NCBI RefSeq assembly: GCF_019320115.1
Contig: NC_089583.1
Location: 84,089,928-84,153,927, forward strand
Source of the DNA: Miscanthus floridulus
Taxonomy: Eukaryota; Streptophyta; Magnoliopsida; Poales; Poaceae
Direction: 5' to 3'
DNA: 64,000 nt
Shown: positions 22,825 through 35,026 of the stretch, piece after piece
Layout of the letters: each line of letters opens with the position of its first letter
Numbering within the stretch: the first letter of the stretch is position 1
Translations under genes and position numbers: made by a program
The notes under the pieces: model-generated
The model's input: only the letters and a program-made list of their open reading frames with translations
What the model was told of the DNA's origin: nothing
The model's database searches: none

Positions 22825-25292
22825 CCTAAGGGTCGGTCGGCGGGGAAGGAACAGACAGGCGCTGAGGTGCGGTGAGCAATCTGAAACTATGTAGCATCAT
22901 CCTCTGATCTGAAGCTCTGAGCTGTCTAACCCTCTATCACTGGAAGTGAAGCTGAAGTGGTCTAGGTCTGTTCTAGGACTAGCGTGGCCTATGACTCTAT
23001 AGGTATCACTGTAGCAGCTGGCTCTAATGATGCAACAGATGATGGGAGCATCTCTATAGTCTTAGTAACTAGAGCGACTATGGAAGATACATTGACTCGC
23101 AACTCTGGCGGTGTAGGCTGCCCTATAAGCTCGCTGAAAGTAGCACCGAGGCTCCTAGAAACTAGGGTGTCAGTCAAAAGCACTGAGGAGCTCTGAGCCA
23201 GTGTGAAGCCCATAACAATAGGTGTGAAGTGAGGACCCTAGGCTATTATTGGTGAAGCAAACCACTAGGACACCTGCTCTATAGGTGAAGCAAACTGAGT
23301 AGCTGGCTATCCCTAACTCTAAAGCCCACTGGGCTATATAGCTGGAGTCACTGAAGTGGTGGTAGGCTGGCCAAGCTGAGGTGTAGACGGTGGTGAAGCA
23401 ACCCCAATAGCAGTGACAACATGCTACATAAATCCAAGTAACTACTACTGCATCAGGAGCTGCTGCTGCTGCTGTATGGCCTACTACTGTCTCTGGAACT
23501 TGTCCTATCTAGCCTAAACCTGTGCAAGTGCAGCTACGGTCTCCTGGGCCTGGCGTGCCTAATCCTGCCTCATCCACTCAAGAATAGCTAGAAGAGCAGG
23601 GTCTGTCTACGGTGGCGGTGGAGCTGAGCTTGAGCCACTCGCCTCTCTATCATGTGGTTGTGGAGGCATCTGAGGAATATTCTAATAATCATCATTTAAG
23701 CTATCACTAGGATCACTCTCGACCATACCCTCCTGCTGTGCATCTAGCTGCTCCTCCTCTATCACTATAATGCCCCTGATAATCTCATCTTACTAGGCTA
23801 CAGTCTTTGGGACCTCTAGGTGATGGCTCAATTAACTAGGTGTCCTCGCACAGCTGTGATGAAGCATCTAGGTCATGTTGTATGGAGGAAACTCAGTACT
23901 AGCACCAGTATACTCTATCATCGTCTCTGGAGACTTCACTATAACTTCCTTGTGACTCAAGAATGTGATCTAATGAGCATAGGACAACTATTGATGGCCT
24001 CTAAACCCCTCTACAAGAGTATCTTCCATCTCTAAAAGAATGACATCCCAAATATAAAAAACTATCTGCTACACTTGAGAGTTCACCAACCATAATTGAA
24101 TGTGAGTCAATCCCTCATGATAACCCATCCTCGAGAGCAGGGTCCTCCTCATGATAGCATCAAGAAGCTGAGCTATAGGAGTAAGATCCCATGGTGTCCT
24201 GCTCAACCACTCACCAAATGGCTCTATGAAGCAAGGTCGGACTAGATCTGTAGGAGGCATAAGACCACCATAAGGGTGTCTGGGAGGCTCTGTCTGACCG
24301 TAGCAAACCTCATGAAGGCGAATGGTTGACTCTAGAATCCTAAGGATCTCTCTAACCCTCGAGCTTTGCAGCCTGTAGTCATGGCCGATGAATGCGAAGT
24401 GTATGAACCTGTGCCCTGGGTCAATCCAAAGTGAAGAGTAGAACTCATGGACCCATGATGGAACATATCGGCCAGTCCATCCAAGTAGGTCTGTCAATCC
24501 TAGCAGATATGAGAGGTGGGGGTGGATCTGCTCACCTGCTGCTGCTACAAGTGCCTCAATAGAGCAAACTCTATGATCTAAATGCTACTCCACTATTAAG
24601 ATATGCATGATAGAAATCCTCCTATAGTGGTGTATAGAAGTGCTCAGAAGCACGCTCATCTCGCCTTAGTGGAAACCACTCCTCAAACTGCATGAAATGG
24701 AGCTGCTGCACCTGCTTGGCTGTGGCTGCCCTCAAGTCAAGGTGAGTCGCCAGAGACAGACCCTATGGTCTAGGAGGTGAACAAGAACCCCTCCTCTATG
24801 TCTTAGGCCTTGGCATCATCGGAGCACGAGTACAACTATAGTGTCATGGATGTGGCTAAGGTGCCTACTCTGTCTCCTCAGTCTGCTCTACCTGCTCAGT
24901 CTGCTCAGCCTACTGAGTATCCTCTAACTACACTAGTGGTTGTGTCTACTACTCTGGCTCCCCCTAAGGCTGTCTCTCCTCTAAAATGACATGCCATCCT
25001 CCAAGCATGACAGTCCTAGCTAGACTACCATGAAGACACTCAATGCTCTCGATGGTGGTCCTCTGAGCTGGTGAAAGTTGATCTATAATATGAACACCAC
25101 TCTGAGTCCCTCCTCTCTCTACACGCTCTATGATAGCTACCACTGCTATTGCTCTCTCAGTATCAGCATCTACAAACTTGCACTTCTTTGTCATGGTCTT
25201 CTTCGCGTTGTCTTTCACCTTAACAGATAGGCGAGGCGAAGGCCTTGGATCCTTATCACCGGGACCACCTCCAGCATTCTTGACACATGCCA
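22825..25292 (-). pseudogene. Third ORF of element B (env-like position)
   Basis: This is homologous to the third ORF of element A. The start MACVKNAGGGPGDKD lies at about 25,292, and an open frame runs to 24,964. The best-preserved domain, 24,497-24,069, shows WVHEFYSSLWIDPGHRFIHF and DLVRPCFIEPFGEWLSRTP, again like the 'putative plant transposon protein' domain named from memory. Gln- and Ser/Pro-rich segments follow. A tail at 23,213-22,989 is rich in Thr, Val and Ser. TAG stops interrupt it, often at sites where element A still has CAG, and the reverse also occurs. The role is unknown. Confidence 0.6.
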
Positions 25293-25299
25293 TTGCTAG

Positions 25300-26060
25300 A
25301 GCTAAAATGAATTGCTGTCTCGGACAAGAAACAACTATCACTGACACTCGCGAGGCTTGGCCTTGATCTGTACTCATGGGCTTGGCCCCGAGTTAACTGA
25401 CAACTGCTAAAGCAACCTAAAAAACACCGACTCGCTGCATGATAGAATAGATCAGATATATGAATAATTACAATATACATCTAGAGATGCGAAACCCTAA
25501 GAAGCAAGCAGTAGATACAAAATTAGAGGAAAGGCTTGCTATCTGATGAAATCAGATGACCCAGCGACGAATCAATAGAGGAACGAATCATGGGGCACCA
25601 CCAGAATCGGCAATTGGACGCCTAGGGTTAGGGTTCTAGCGCGACATGGTGCGATGGCCGAGCAATGTAGTGGGTGTCGTGGATGGCGGCTAGGGCACTA
25701 GCGTGGACATAGTGGGCATGGCGGTGGGTGCACGACTGACGTGTGGACGGTGCTAGGGCATGGGCATGTGGTGCTGCTACGTGGCATGGCGGCGCTAGGG
25801 CATGGGTGTGCGGTGCTATTGTGAGACACGGCGGCATGGAGCAAGGCACGAGCATAGGTAGGCGGTGAGCAGTGCGTGGTGGCTATGGGCATGGGCTCAC
25901 GTGATGGCAGCGTGAGGCGAGCGCAAGTGGTAGAGGCGTGGCTAGGGCTTTGTGCAGTGGCGTGACGGCGTGGGCGCGGTGGATGCGAGATTAGGTTAAA
26001 CAGTGATGTGGTTATATGGTGGCCCCCACGTGATGGATAAGGAAAGGTGAAAGAGTTCTG
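25300..26060 (-). promoter_or_regulatory. GC-rich leader upstream of the third ORF (element B)
   Basis: This is the counterpart of 8,030-8,830. On the minus strand it has a CCATATAACCAC box near 26,010-26,021, a GC-rich tract, AGAACCCTAACCCTAGG (about 25,622-25,638) and GGGTTTCGCATC before the ORF start. Conservation of this order in two separate copies suggests that it belongs to the element family. Confidence 0.35.
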
Positions 26061-26739
26061 GATCTGCATGTTTTCTACTGACTAGATGCTCTGGTGGGAA
26101 TGACCAAATGCTGCCACCTAGAGTCCGATCGACTATAGAGAGGTCCAAATCCCCTCAAGTCGTGACTGAACATAGCCAGAGTCCGATCGATCCTAACAAT
26201 GCCTTCTTCGCTTGACCGGACGTAGGACCACCATCTGACCAGACGTAGGAAGAACACTGTTTCAGCATCCAGTCACTCCTTTGCGCTTCTGTTCACCTCC
26301 TATGAACTAATCGGACGCTGGAATCCAGAGTCCGATGCAGCGTCTGGTCGCCCTTTTTCAATAAATCTTCAATGTTTCTTCGCGCTGCCTATTCCCAATC
26401 AAGTCCTAACTTCAATAAGACCCAAATAAATACCAATTGGGACTGATGTGAGTGACATCTCTCAAACCCTCAATTTTTTCAAAATATTTTGCCTTAGGCT
26501 ATACTTCTTTTTAAGAAAATAGGCAATAAAAAGGTAATCGAAAGGAAACAACAAAACAACACACATGCATATGCAATGCAATACTTGAAAGTAATTCTAG
26601 TTGCTTGTCAAGTTTGATCCAAGGTTAAGCTTCTTCACACACTTTTTGGTGGTTATCTTAACCATGTTAGACAAGCCCTAAATGCATTTCCAAAAATTGA
26701 ACATGTATATTCTAATGCAATGCAAGGGACAACACAAGC

Positions 26740-27218
26740 TCATTTTCTAGTGAAGTTACTAAAATCAAGCACATTGAGCTCATTCCTCAACCGACAAAAT
26801 GTCACCTCATCAAGCGGTTTAGTGAAGATATCTACCAATTGATTCTCGGTCCTTACACCTTCTAGTGAAATATCATTTTTAGCAACATGATCTCTAAGAA
26901 AGTGATGGCAGATATCTATGTGCTTGGTGCAATAGTGTTGAACTAGATTATTAGCAAGCTTTACCATAGTCTCATTGTCACACAAAAGAGGTACCTTTTC
27001 TAGAACTACACCATAGTCTAGCAAAGTTTGCTTCATGTAAAGTATTTGTGCACAACAAGCACCCATGGCAATATATTCTGCTTTGGCGGTGGACAAAGCC
27101 ACACTATTTTGCTTCTTGGAGGACCAAGACACAAGTGATCTACCAAGCAAATGGCACCCTCTAGATGTGCTTTTCCTATCAACTTTGCAACCGGCATAAT
27201 CTGAATCAGAATAGCCAA
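26740..27218 (-). pseudogene. copia RNase H (element B)
   Basis: The frame 27,150-26,740 contains LVSWSSKKQNSVALSTAKAEY, CDNETMVKLANN and QLVDIFTKPLDE, the standard copia RNase H blocks. The usual catalytic stretch STAEAEY reads STAKAEY here, a likely damaging Glu-to-Lys change. It is separated from reverse transcriptase by a frame break around 27,220-27,255. Confidence 0.85.
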
Positions 27219-27253
27219 CTAATTGAAATCTAAATCCTTTGGGATACCAAAGA

Positions 27254-28608
27254 TCAATGCTTGGTGTGTGTGCTTAAGGTACCTAAGGATTCTTTTAACG
27301 GCAACCATATGAGCTTCCTTAGGACTAGCTTGAAATCTAGCACACACACACTAAACATGATGTTGGGCCTAGATACGGTTAAATATAACAAGCTACCAAT
27401 CATAGAGCGGTAGAGAGTTTCATCAACCATTTTACCTCCCTCATCTAGGTTGAGATGTCCATTAGATGGCATTGGTGTCTTGATTGGCTTACATTCATCC
27501 ATATTGAACCTCTTGAGAAGATCTTTGGTATACTTTTCTTGAGAGATGAAAATTCCATCTCTCATTTGCTTGACTTGACAACCAAGAAAGAATGTAAGCT
27601 CTCCAATCATAGACATCTTGAGCTCTTTCAACATCAATTCTCCAAACTCTTTGCAATAATCTTCATTTGATGATCCAAAAATGATATTATCAACATATAC
27701 TTGACAAATGAAGATTTCTCCACCAAGCTTCTTGGTGAATAGTGTGGTGTCGACCTTCCCAATGGTGAAGCCCTTCTCAATGAGGAAATCCCAAAGGCGT
27801 TCATACCAAGCTCTTGGGGCTTGCTTAAGCCCATATAGCGCGTTGGACAACCTATAAACATGATTAGGATATCTAGAGTCTTCAAACCCGGGAGGTTGAT
27901 CAACATAGACTAGTTCATTTATGAGGTCATTTAAAAATACACTTTTAACATCCATTTGATATAATTTTATTTCATGATGCGATGCATATGCAAGGAGGAT
28001 ATGAATGGCTTCAAGTCTTGCAACCAGTGCAAAGGTCTCTCCAAAATCCAACCCTTCAACTTGAGAGAACCCCTTTGCAACTAGTCTTGCCTTGTTCCTC
28101 ACTACAACGCCTTGATCATCTTGGGTGTTGCGGGACACCCACTTTGTTTAATGACTCTTGCACCTTGTGGTCGCTCTTCAAGAGTCCAAACTTCTGACAT
28201 TAATCCAATCAGAATCTTGAAGAGCTTCTTCTACATTCTTAGGTTCAACACAAGAGACAAAAAAGTGATGTTCAATAAATGAAGCAAGTTTTTGAGATCG
28301 AGTCATTACACCCTTTGAAAGACTCCCTATGATGAGATCTTGTGGACGAGCTTGTAGTAGAGGTGAATTTCTTCTATCAACCACTTTAGGGGGAGGTTGT
28401 GGAGCATCAACATCTTGAGCTTGTGCCACCATTTGATCATGAGAGACATAGGTATCTTCATTTTCTACTCTCCCATCTTTATCACCATCTTGTGGCACAT
28501 TTGATAAAGAAGGTGGATCAATCACTTGTACATCATCTTCATCATCTTTAGGCTTGATGTCTCCAACCGAAATGTTCTTCATAACCTCCCTCAATGGTTC
28601 ATCACCTA
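27254..28608 (-). pseudogene. copia reverse transcriptase (element B), catalytic motif altered
   Basis: A long open frame, 28,138-27,254 (294 codons), contains [56 protein letters not shown] and KPIKTPMPSNGHLNLDEGG. The catalytic box reads YVDN instead of YVDD near 27,685-27,700, which should abolish polymerase activity. The upstream linker (28,608-28,180) keeps the Sirevirus region between integrase and reverse transcriptase. Insertion F separates it from integrase. Confidence 0.88.
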
Positions 28609-29385
28609 TGTAGGGGAATAGACCCCCTATACCCTCATGGGTATACATGGGCCGCACCACCAGAGGTGGCCCAGCCTACAAGATGAAGCATGCAGAGCAC
28701 GCTATATTGTAATTGTACTAAATTGGATACTTTACTTGTAACCTTGTCCCTTTGGAGTATATAAGGAGCGGCAAGGGCCCCCCTAGAGGACAGATCATCT
28801 AGATTATACAGATCATAACGGATCTCACCTCAATCAATATAGAATAATGAGACACAGGACGTAGGTATTACGCCAACACGGCGGCCGAACCTGTATAAAT
28901 CTTGTGTCTTGTGCCTCAATAACCATCTGGTTCCTGATTACACGCACTGTCTACCAATAATCTACCATCATGGGCATACCCCTAGATGGACTGCCGACCA
29001 TATTTCATCAACAGTGGCGCACCAGGTAGGGGGCCCTTTAGGGGGATCGTGCGCGCTGATCTATGGCAAACCAGATGGGATCTAAAGATCGATGCCGCTC
29101 GTGGCAACCTGACTTTCTACGGTGACGTGCTTCAGAAGCCTAACAGGCTTGATATCACTCGGCGACAGAATCAATCTACTATGGCGGCAACCCGTGCTTC
29201 ATGACGGCAACCCTCCAGCTTGTGTCGGGACTTCACCCAGGTCCATGACCATCGGCGTTCATGACTACACGCTTTGTAGCGGCTTGACCGATCAACTTCT
29301 GGCTCTCCTGGATTGCTTTTGAAGTCAACACCGACCATGTGCATCTACAGCACCATGCATACGAGGTACAGCTATTGCGCCAAGA
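28609..29385 (+). mobile_element. Fragment F: gypsy 5' LTR plus leader, truncated
   Basis: A plus-strand LTR runs TGTAGGGGAATAG (28,609) to ATTTCATCAACA (29,013), 405 bp, with a TATATAAGG box at about 28,758-28,766. One base later, TGGCGCACCAGGTAGGGG (29,015-29,032) is a PBS-like sequence of the gypsy type. About 350 bp of leader follows, and the fragment stops near 29,385, where element B resumes. About 15 bp of B present in A are missing at the junction and no clear TSD is seen. Confidence 0.7.
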
Positions 29386-29389
29386 TGAG

Positions 29390-30382
29390 TCTCATGTGCT
29401 CCTTGGAAGTTGTTAGATTCATCAAATTCCACATCATATGTTTCTTTAACTAAGCCGGTGGCATGATTAAATACTCTATATGCTTTGGACTTTGATGAGT
29501 AACCAACAAGAAAACCAATATCACAACATCTTTGAAACTTTCCTAGGTGTTGCTGCTTCTTGTAGATGTAGCATTTGTAACCAAACACCTAGAAGAATGA
29601 GACATCCGGCTTCTTCCCATTGAGCAACTCATAAGGTGTCTTGCCAAGAAACTTTTGAAGAAATAGGTGGTTAGATGCATTACATGCGGTGTTGATAGCT
29701 TCCGCCCATAGAGCTTCGGGTGCATTGTACTCATCAAGCATTGTTCTTGCAAGTGTGATAAGTGTCCGGTTCTTTCTCTCAACTACACCATTTTGTTGAG
29801 GAGTATATGTTGCAGAGACCTCATGCTTGATCCCAACTTCATCACAATAAGCTTCAATATTTGTGTTGTCAAACTCTTTTCCATTATCACTTCTTATCTT
29901 CTTGAGCTTCACTTCAAACTTATTTTGTGCTCTCTTGGCAAACTTTTTGAAACATGATGCAACTTCGGTCTTGTCATGAAGGAAGAACACCCATCTATAT
30001 CTAGATTAGTCATCAACAATCACAAGATAATAAAGATTTCCTCCCAAACTTTTGTTGTTGATATGAAAGCTTTTGTAGGATGAGTGTTTGCAACTTGCTT
30101 GCCGGCTTAACATGCACTACAAAGCTTGTCCTTCTCAAATTTCACATCCCTCAACCCTCTCACCAATTCATTCTTCATAAGCTTCTTGAATGAGCGCATC
30201 CCAACATGAGCAAGTCTTCTATGCCATAGCCACCCAAGTGATGTTTTGGTGCATAGGTATGTCTTCAAGTTAGCATCTTCGAAGGTGAAATCCACTAGAT
30301 ATAGGTTGTTGTATCTAAATCTTTTGAATATAACTTGATCATCATCTTTCTTAGATACAACCACTTCCTTCTCGGTAAACAA
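29390..30382 (-). pseudogene. copia integrase (element B), first catalytic Asp deleted
   Basis: The GAG-pre-integrase segment (30,382-30,107) shows LWHRRLAHVGMRSFKKL and the CSAC zinc-binding end. The core (29,990-29,589) has KKIRSDNGKEF and GVVERKNRTL. Compared with element A (12,082-12,140), about 50 bp are missing near 30,058-30,062, removing the LELLHMDLFGP block that carries the first catalytic Asp and shifting the frame. The C-terminal part (29,588-29,390) ends at the insertion of fragment F. Confidence 0.85.
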
Positions 30383-30385
30383 GCA

Positions 30386-30660
30386 TTAAAAGCCAAGATT
30401 ACACAATTGTCCAACGGATAGCAAGTTGAAACTCAAAGAAGCAACATATAACACATTTGAGATTGAATGATCATTTGATATTGCCACTTTGCCCAATCCT
30501 TTAACTTTGCCCTTTGAGTTATCACCAAATATAATTCTTTCTTGACCATCAACTTCTTCATCTACTGAGGTGAACATACGAGGATCACCGGTCATATGTT
30601 GAGTGCAACCACTATCAATTACCCAATTACTTCCACTAGTCTTGTAGTTCACCTACACAT
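30386..30660 (-). pseudogene. copia aspartic protease (element B)
   Basis: One open frame of 88 codons carries the active-site stretch WVIDSGCTQHMTGD (DSG triad), then EEVDGQERIIFGDNSKGKV and VLYVASLSFNLLSVGQLC. It is the best-preserved protease in the window. Stops on both sides separate it from gag and integrase. Confidence 0.85.
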
Positions 30661-30666
30661 AAGAGA

Positions 30667-31083
30667 TCAAGCTTGTTTAGGGACCCAAATTTGTTGAGGG
30701 CCCTTGACTTTCTTAATAAGTGACTTTGCAACCCAAATTTTCTTAGGCATGTTCTTGTTGGGAGGTCCTAAGAACATAACTTTCATTTTTCCACTAGAGT
30801 CCTTTCTAAGCATGTAATGAGCATTGAAAGCAAAGGGTCTAGCATACTTGGGCAAGGGTTGTGGTGGTGGAGTTTGACACTCATGGGCAAAATGACCTTC
30901 TTGTCCACACTCAAAACACCTCTTTGGCTTTGGCTTTGACTTGTGTTGTTGTTGGTGTTGAGCTTGAGCCTTCTTCTCTTGATGTGCCAAGTACCCAATG
31001 CCACTTCTATCTATCTTCATGATGATGTTCATGAGTAGCTCACTTTAAAGATGTTGACCTCTTATGAATTTGCTCAGCCCGGT
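30667..31083 (-). pseudogene. gag 3' portion of element B (second zinc knuckle)
   Basis: The frame 31,032-30,667 contains MKIDRSGIGYLAHQEKKAQA and an intact second knuckle, CFECGQEGHFAHEC, then the linker to protease. It is the continuation of the gag frame that ends at 33,025. Solo LTR C lies between the two pieces. Removing C with one TSD copy joins the two frames at the same residues seen in element A. Confidence 0.85.
31079..31083. repeat. Target-site duplication of solo LTR C (left copy, CCGGT)
   Basis: CCGGT at 31,079-31,083 is repeated exactly at 33,025-33,029 on the other side of LTR C. Confidence 0.85.
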
Positions 31084-33024
31084 TGAAAGGTCCTAATGGC
31101 TAGAGGGGGGGTGAATAGCCTATTAAAAATATCTACAACAACACTTAACAAACCGGTTAGACAATTATGAGGCGAAGCAAGTGTTGCGCTAGCCTACTAA
31201 AATTGCAAGCCACCTACCACAATTCTAGTTTATATGGTTTCTATCCACACAATAGCTATGTCACTACACTAAGTTAGTGTGCTCTCAATGCTAACTAAAG
31301 AGCCACACTAACCAAACTAACAAGCTCTCACAACTAGCTACACTAAAGGGCTTGACAACTAGTTTGCGATATTGTAAGAAGAGAGAGCAAGATAGTTATA
31401 CCGCCATGTCAAGGAGTGAACCAATCAATCACAAGAATGAATACCAATGAAGACCAATTAGCTCGGAATCAAATGATGACACAATGATTTTTTATCGAGG
31501 TTCACTTGCTTGCCGGCAAGCTAGTCCTCGTTGTGGCGATTCACTCACTTGGAGGTTCACGCGCTAATTGGTATCACATGCCAAACCCTCAATTGGGTGC
31601 CGCACAACCAACACAAGATGAGGATCACACAAGCCACGAACAATCCACTAGAGTACCTTTTAGCTCTCCACCGGGGAAAGGTCAAGAACCCCTCACAATC
31701 ACCATGACCAGAGCCAAAGACAATCACCAACCTCCGCTCAATGATCCTCGCTACTCCAAGCCATCTAGGTGGAGGCAACCACCAAGAGTAACAAGCGAAT
31801 CCCATAGCGAAACACTAACACCAAGTGCCTCTAGAAGCAAACACTCAAGCAATGCACTTGGATTCTCTCCCAATCTCACAAAGATGTTGAATCTATGATG
31901 GAGATGAGTGGGAGGGCTTTGGCTAAGCTCACAAGGTTGCTATGTCAATACAAATGGCCAAGAGAGTGAGCTAGAGCCGGCCATGGGGCTTAAATAGAAG
32001 CCCCAACAAAATAGAGTCATTGTACCCCTTCATTGGGCATAACTCGGGGTGACCAGACGCTCCAATCATATCGACCGAACGCACCCTACCAGCGTTCGGT
32101 CAACGGATGGCTGCCACATCATCCCTCTCTTCAAATACTGAGCGCCAAGTGATGATCGGACATAGCACAGTGCCATGACTAGACATAGGACCCTAGCGTC
32201 TGGTCACTTCTAGTAAGGTTCCAGCTATGACCGGACATGTCAGTTGGATCATGACTGGACATAGGACCCTAGCATCCGGTCACTTCCAGTAAACCTCCAC
32301 TCATGACCGAATGTGTCTGGTCATGGCCGACCAGACTCACCCAGTGTCCGGTCACTCACTGTCTCCTCTATGCATTGCCACGTTAGCAAGACTGGACATA
32401 GCCTACCAGCGTCCGATCATGAAGTGACCCAGCATCTGGTCGAAGACCGACGCCAGTGTCTTCATGGCTTCCACTAACCAAACGCTCCAGTCTAGTTGAG
32501 ACCAGCGTCTGGTGCACTCTATGAAACCCTGTCTTTTCTGTACACTCCACTAGTGATGTTTCTAACCCTTGCTCAAATGTGTCAACCACCAAGTGTATCA
32601 CCTTGTGCACATGTGTTAGCATATTTTCACAAATGTTTTCAAGGGTGTTAGCACTCCACTAGATCCTAAATGCATATGCAATGAGTTAGAGCATCTAGTG
32701 GCACTTTAATAACCGCATTTCGATATGAGTTTCACCCCTCTTAATAGTATGGCTATCGATCCTAAATGTGATCACACTCTCTAAGTGTCTCAATCACTAA
32801 AACAAAATGGCTCCTACCACTTATACCTTTGCCTTGAGCCTTTTGTTTTTCTCTTTGTTCTTTTCAAGTCCAAGCACTTGATCATTACCATGGCAATTTC
32901 TATCATCATGCCATGATATTTGCTTCACCACTTGAAGTAGTGCTACCTATCTCATAATCACTTTGATAAACTAGATTAGCACTTAGGGTTTCATCAATTC
33001 ACCAAAACCAAACTAGAGCTTTCA
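31084..33024. mobile_element. Solo LTR C (1.94 kb) inside gag of element B
   Basis: It begins TGAAAGGTCCTAATGGC and ends ACTAGAGCTTTCA, is flanked by a perfect 5-bp TSD (CCGGT), and has no internal retrotransposon genes. This is the product expected from recombination between two LTRs of a full element. It contains CCGGAC/GTCCGGTC motifs at about 32,050-32,360. Strand of the parent element cannot be fixed without its interior. Open frames inside (such as 31,506-31,898) look accidental. Confidence 0.88.
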
Positions 33025-34965
33025 CCGGTCTTGAGATGTTCTTTTTCTAACTTGAGCTTCTTGTTCTCTTCTTTGAGCTCATCATAATTTTTCTCCTTCT
33101 TGAGTCTCTTGCTCTCTTCCTTAAGCTTCTCATTCTCAAGAGCTAGATCACTATCATGGTCAAGGTTCTCTATCACAATGGTGTTGGTGGTTAATAGCTT
33201 TTTAAGATCTTTCTTGAGCTTCTCATTCTCATCCTTGATCTTGACATACTCATAATAGTTATCAGACTCAACCACTTGCTTGCCTTTGCTACTAGAACCT
33301 TGCTCAATGCTCTCAATAATCAAATCATCACATGATGTAGCTATATCAATCTTAACAACATGTTTAGTAGCATCATGTGGCTCATTGGATAATAGCTCAT
33401 GAGAAACAACAAGATTATCATGTTTGATCTTGAGATTTGTATATTCTTCTTTTAGCATATTGTAGCTAGTGATGAGCTCATTATGTATCCCCTCAAGTTT
33501 ATCATGTTTTTCTTTAAGCTCCTTCTTAGAAGATTTGAGCTCCTTGAGTTTGGATGACATAGCTTCATTTGCTTCTCTAAGCTCAACACTAACCTTTTCT
33601 GCTATGTCACATTTAGCTAAAAGATAGTCATTCTTAAGTTCTAGCTTTTCATTCTTGGCTCTTGTCTTTCTAATGATCTTAGTATATTGATTTAGCAATT
33701 TGACAAGATCATCATATGAAGGTGATTCAAATTCATCATCACTATCACTATCATCATCGCTAGCATGATCATTACCACTACTCTCATCATCACTTTGTAC
33801 CTTTCGTTCACCCTTGGCCATAAGGCATAGGTGTGTAGTGGATGATGGCGGTGGTGTCGATGAAGATAGTGAAGAGTCAATCACAATAGCGGCCACCTTC
33901 TCATTCTCACTATCATCATTGGATGAGCAACTTGATGAATCAATATCCATGAGCTAATCACCGACGATGTATGCCTTGCCATTTTTTTCTTGTGGAAATC
34001 CTTCTTCTTGCCATCCTTCTTCTTGTATGGCTTGTTTTTCTTCTTCTCATCACCATCTTTATTACTTGAGTCATCTTTCTTGCCCTTGTACTTCTTCTTG
34101 TATTTGTCTTTCTTTGGCTTGGGGTATTGATGTGCTAGATGACCAAGTTCTCCACAATTATAGCAATCCATCTCCGAGATTGGCTTCCTTCTATTGCTAG
34201 TGAAGAACTTCTTCTTTCCATCAAATTTGACACCATTCTTGTTGAGCTTCTTAAGCATCTTGGCGGTTCTTCTCACCATGAGAGCAAGACTTGCATCATC
34301 AATTTCATCATCACTAGAGCTCTCATATTCAACTCTTGCTTTGCCCTTCTCTTAGCTAGCCTTGAATGCCAAGTCTTTCTTCTTGATGGAGGAAGAGCCA
34401 TCTTGTGGTGTGATGTGCATATACATTTCATGTGCATTGATCTTTCCCAATATTTGTGTTGGTGTAGCGGTGGAAAGATCACCTTGATGAAGCACGATCA
34501 TAATGTGTCCATATTTGTCAATGGGGAGGACACTCAAGATCTTTCTCACAACATATGATGGTTGCATTTGTGTGAGTCCAAGCCCGTTGACTTCCTCTAC
34601 AAGGACATTTAAGCGTGAGTATATTTCATTAGCACTTTCTTTTGGAAGCATCTCAAATGAATTAAGCTTTTTCATAACTAGATGATAGCGTTCCTCACGC
34701 TCACTCTTTGTTCCCTCATGGAGCACACAAATGTCTGACCATAGTGCATGGGCGTCCTTGTGGTTCTGCACACGATTAAATATATCTTTGCAAAGGCCTC
34801 TAAAGATGGTGTTTCTAGCCTTTCCATTCCATTTCTCATAGTTGACTTCATTGCCTTGAATTGCTTCTAAGTATTCCAACATCTAGGGCTTCTAAGTAAG
34901 CCTCGATGCGGATTTTCCAATAAGAAAAATAATCTCCCTCAAAGATAGGAGGAGGTCCATCCCCG
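33025..34965 (-). pseudogene. gag 5' portion of element B
   Basis: UBN2-like capsid region: 34,882-34,352 with NYEKWNGKARNTIFRGLCKD, KDAHALWSD and MLPKESANEIYSRLNVLVEE. First zinc knuckle: 34,279-33,881, reading CYNCGELGHLAHQY with the last Cys changed to Tyr. A 318-codon frame (33,950-32,994) starts in an acidic Ser/Asp tract and becomes a long coiled coil with many Leu, Lys and Glu. The last residues of that ORF (about 33,024 to 32,994) are read from LTR C, not gag. Breaks lie near 34,350 and 33,880-33,950. Confidence 0.88.
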
Positions 34966-35011
34966 TGGGACATCTTTCTCTAGGCGGTTAAGTCTAAATT
35001 CATGAGCACGA

Positions 35012-35024
35012 GACTCTGATACCA
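35012..35024 (-). promoter_or_regulatory. Primer binding site of element B
   Basis: The minus strand reads TGGTATCAGAGTC next to the 5' LTR, the initiator tRNA-Met type as in element A with one difference in the outer part. Confidence 0.88.
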
Positions 35025-35026
35025 AT

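Noticed and set aside
31506..31898. A 130-codon ORF inside solo LTR C
   Set aside because: It lies wholly within an LTR, and the homologous C-prime copy does not keep the frame.
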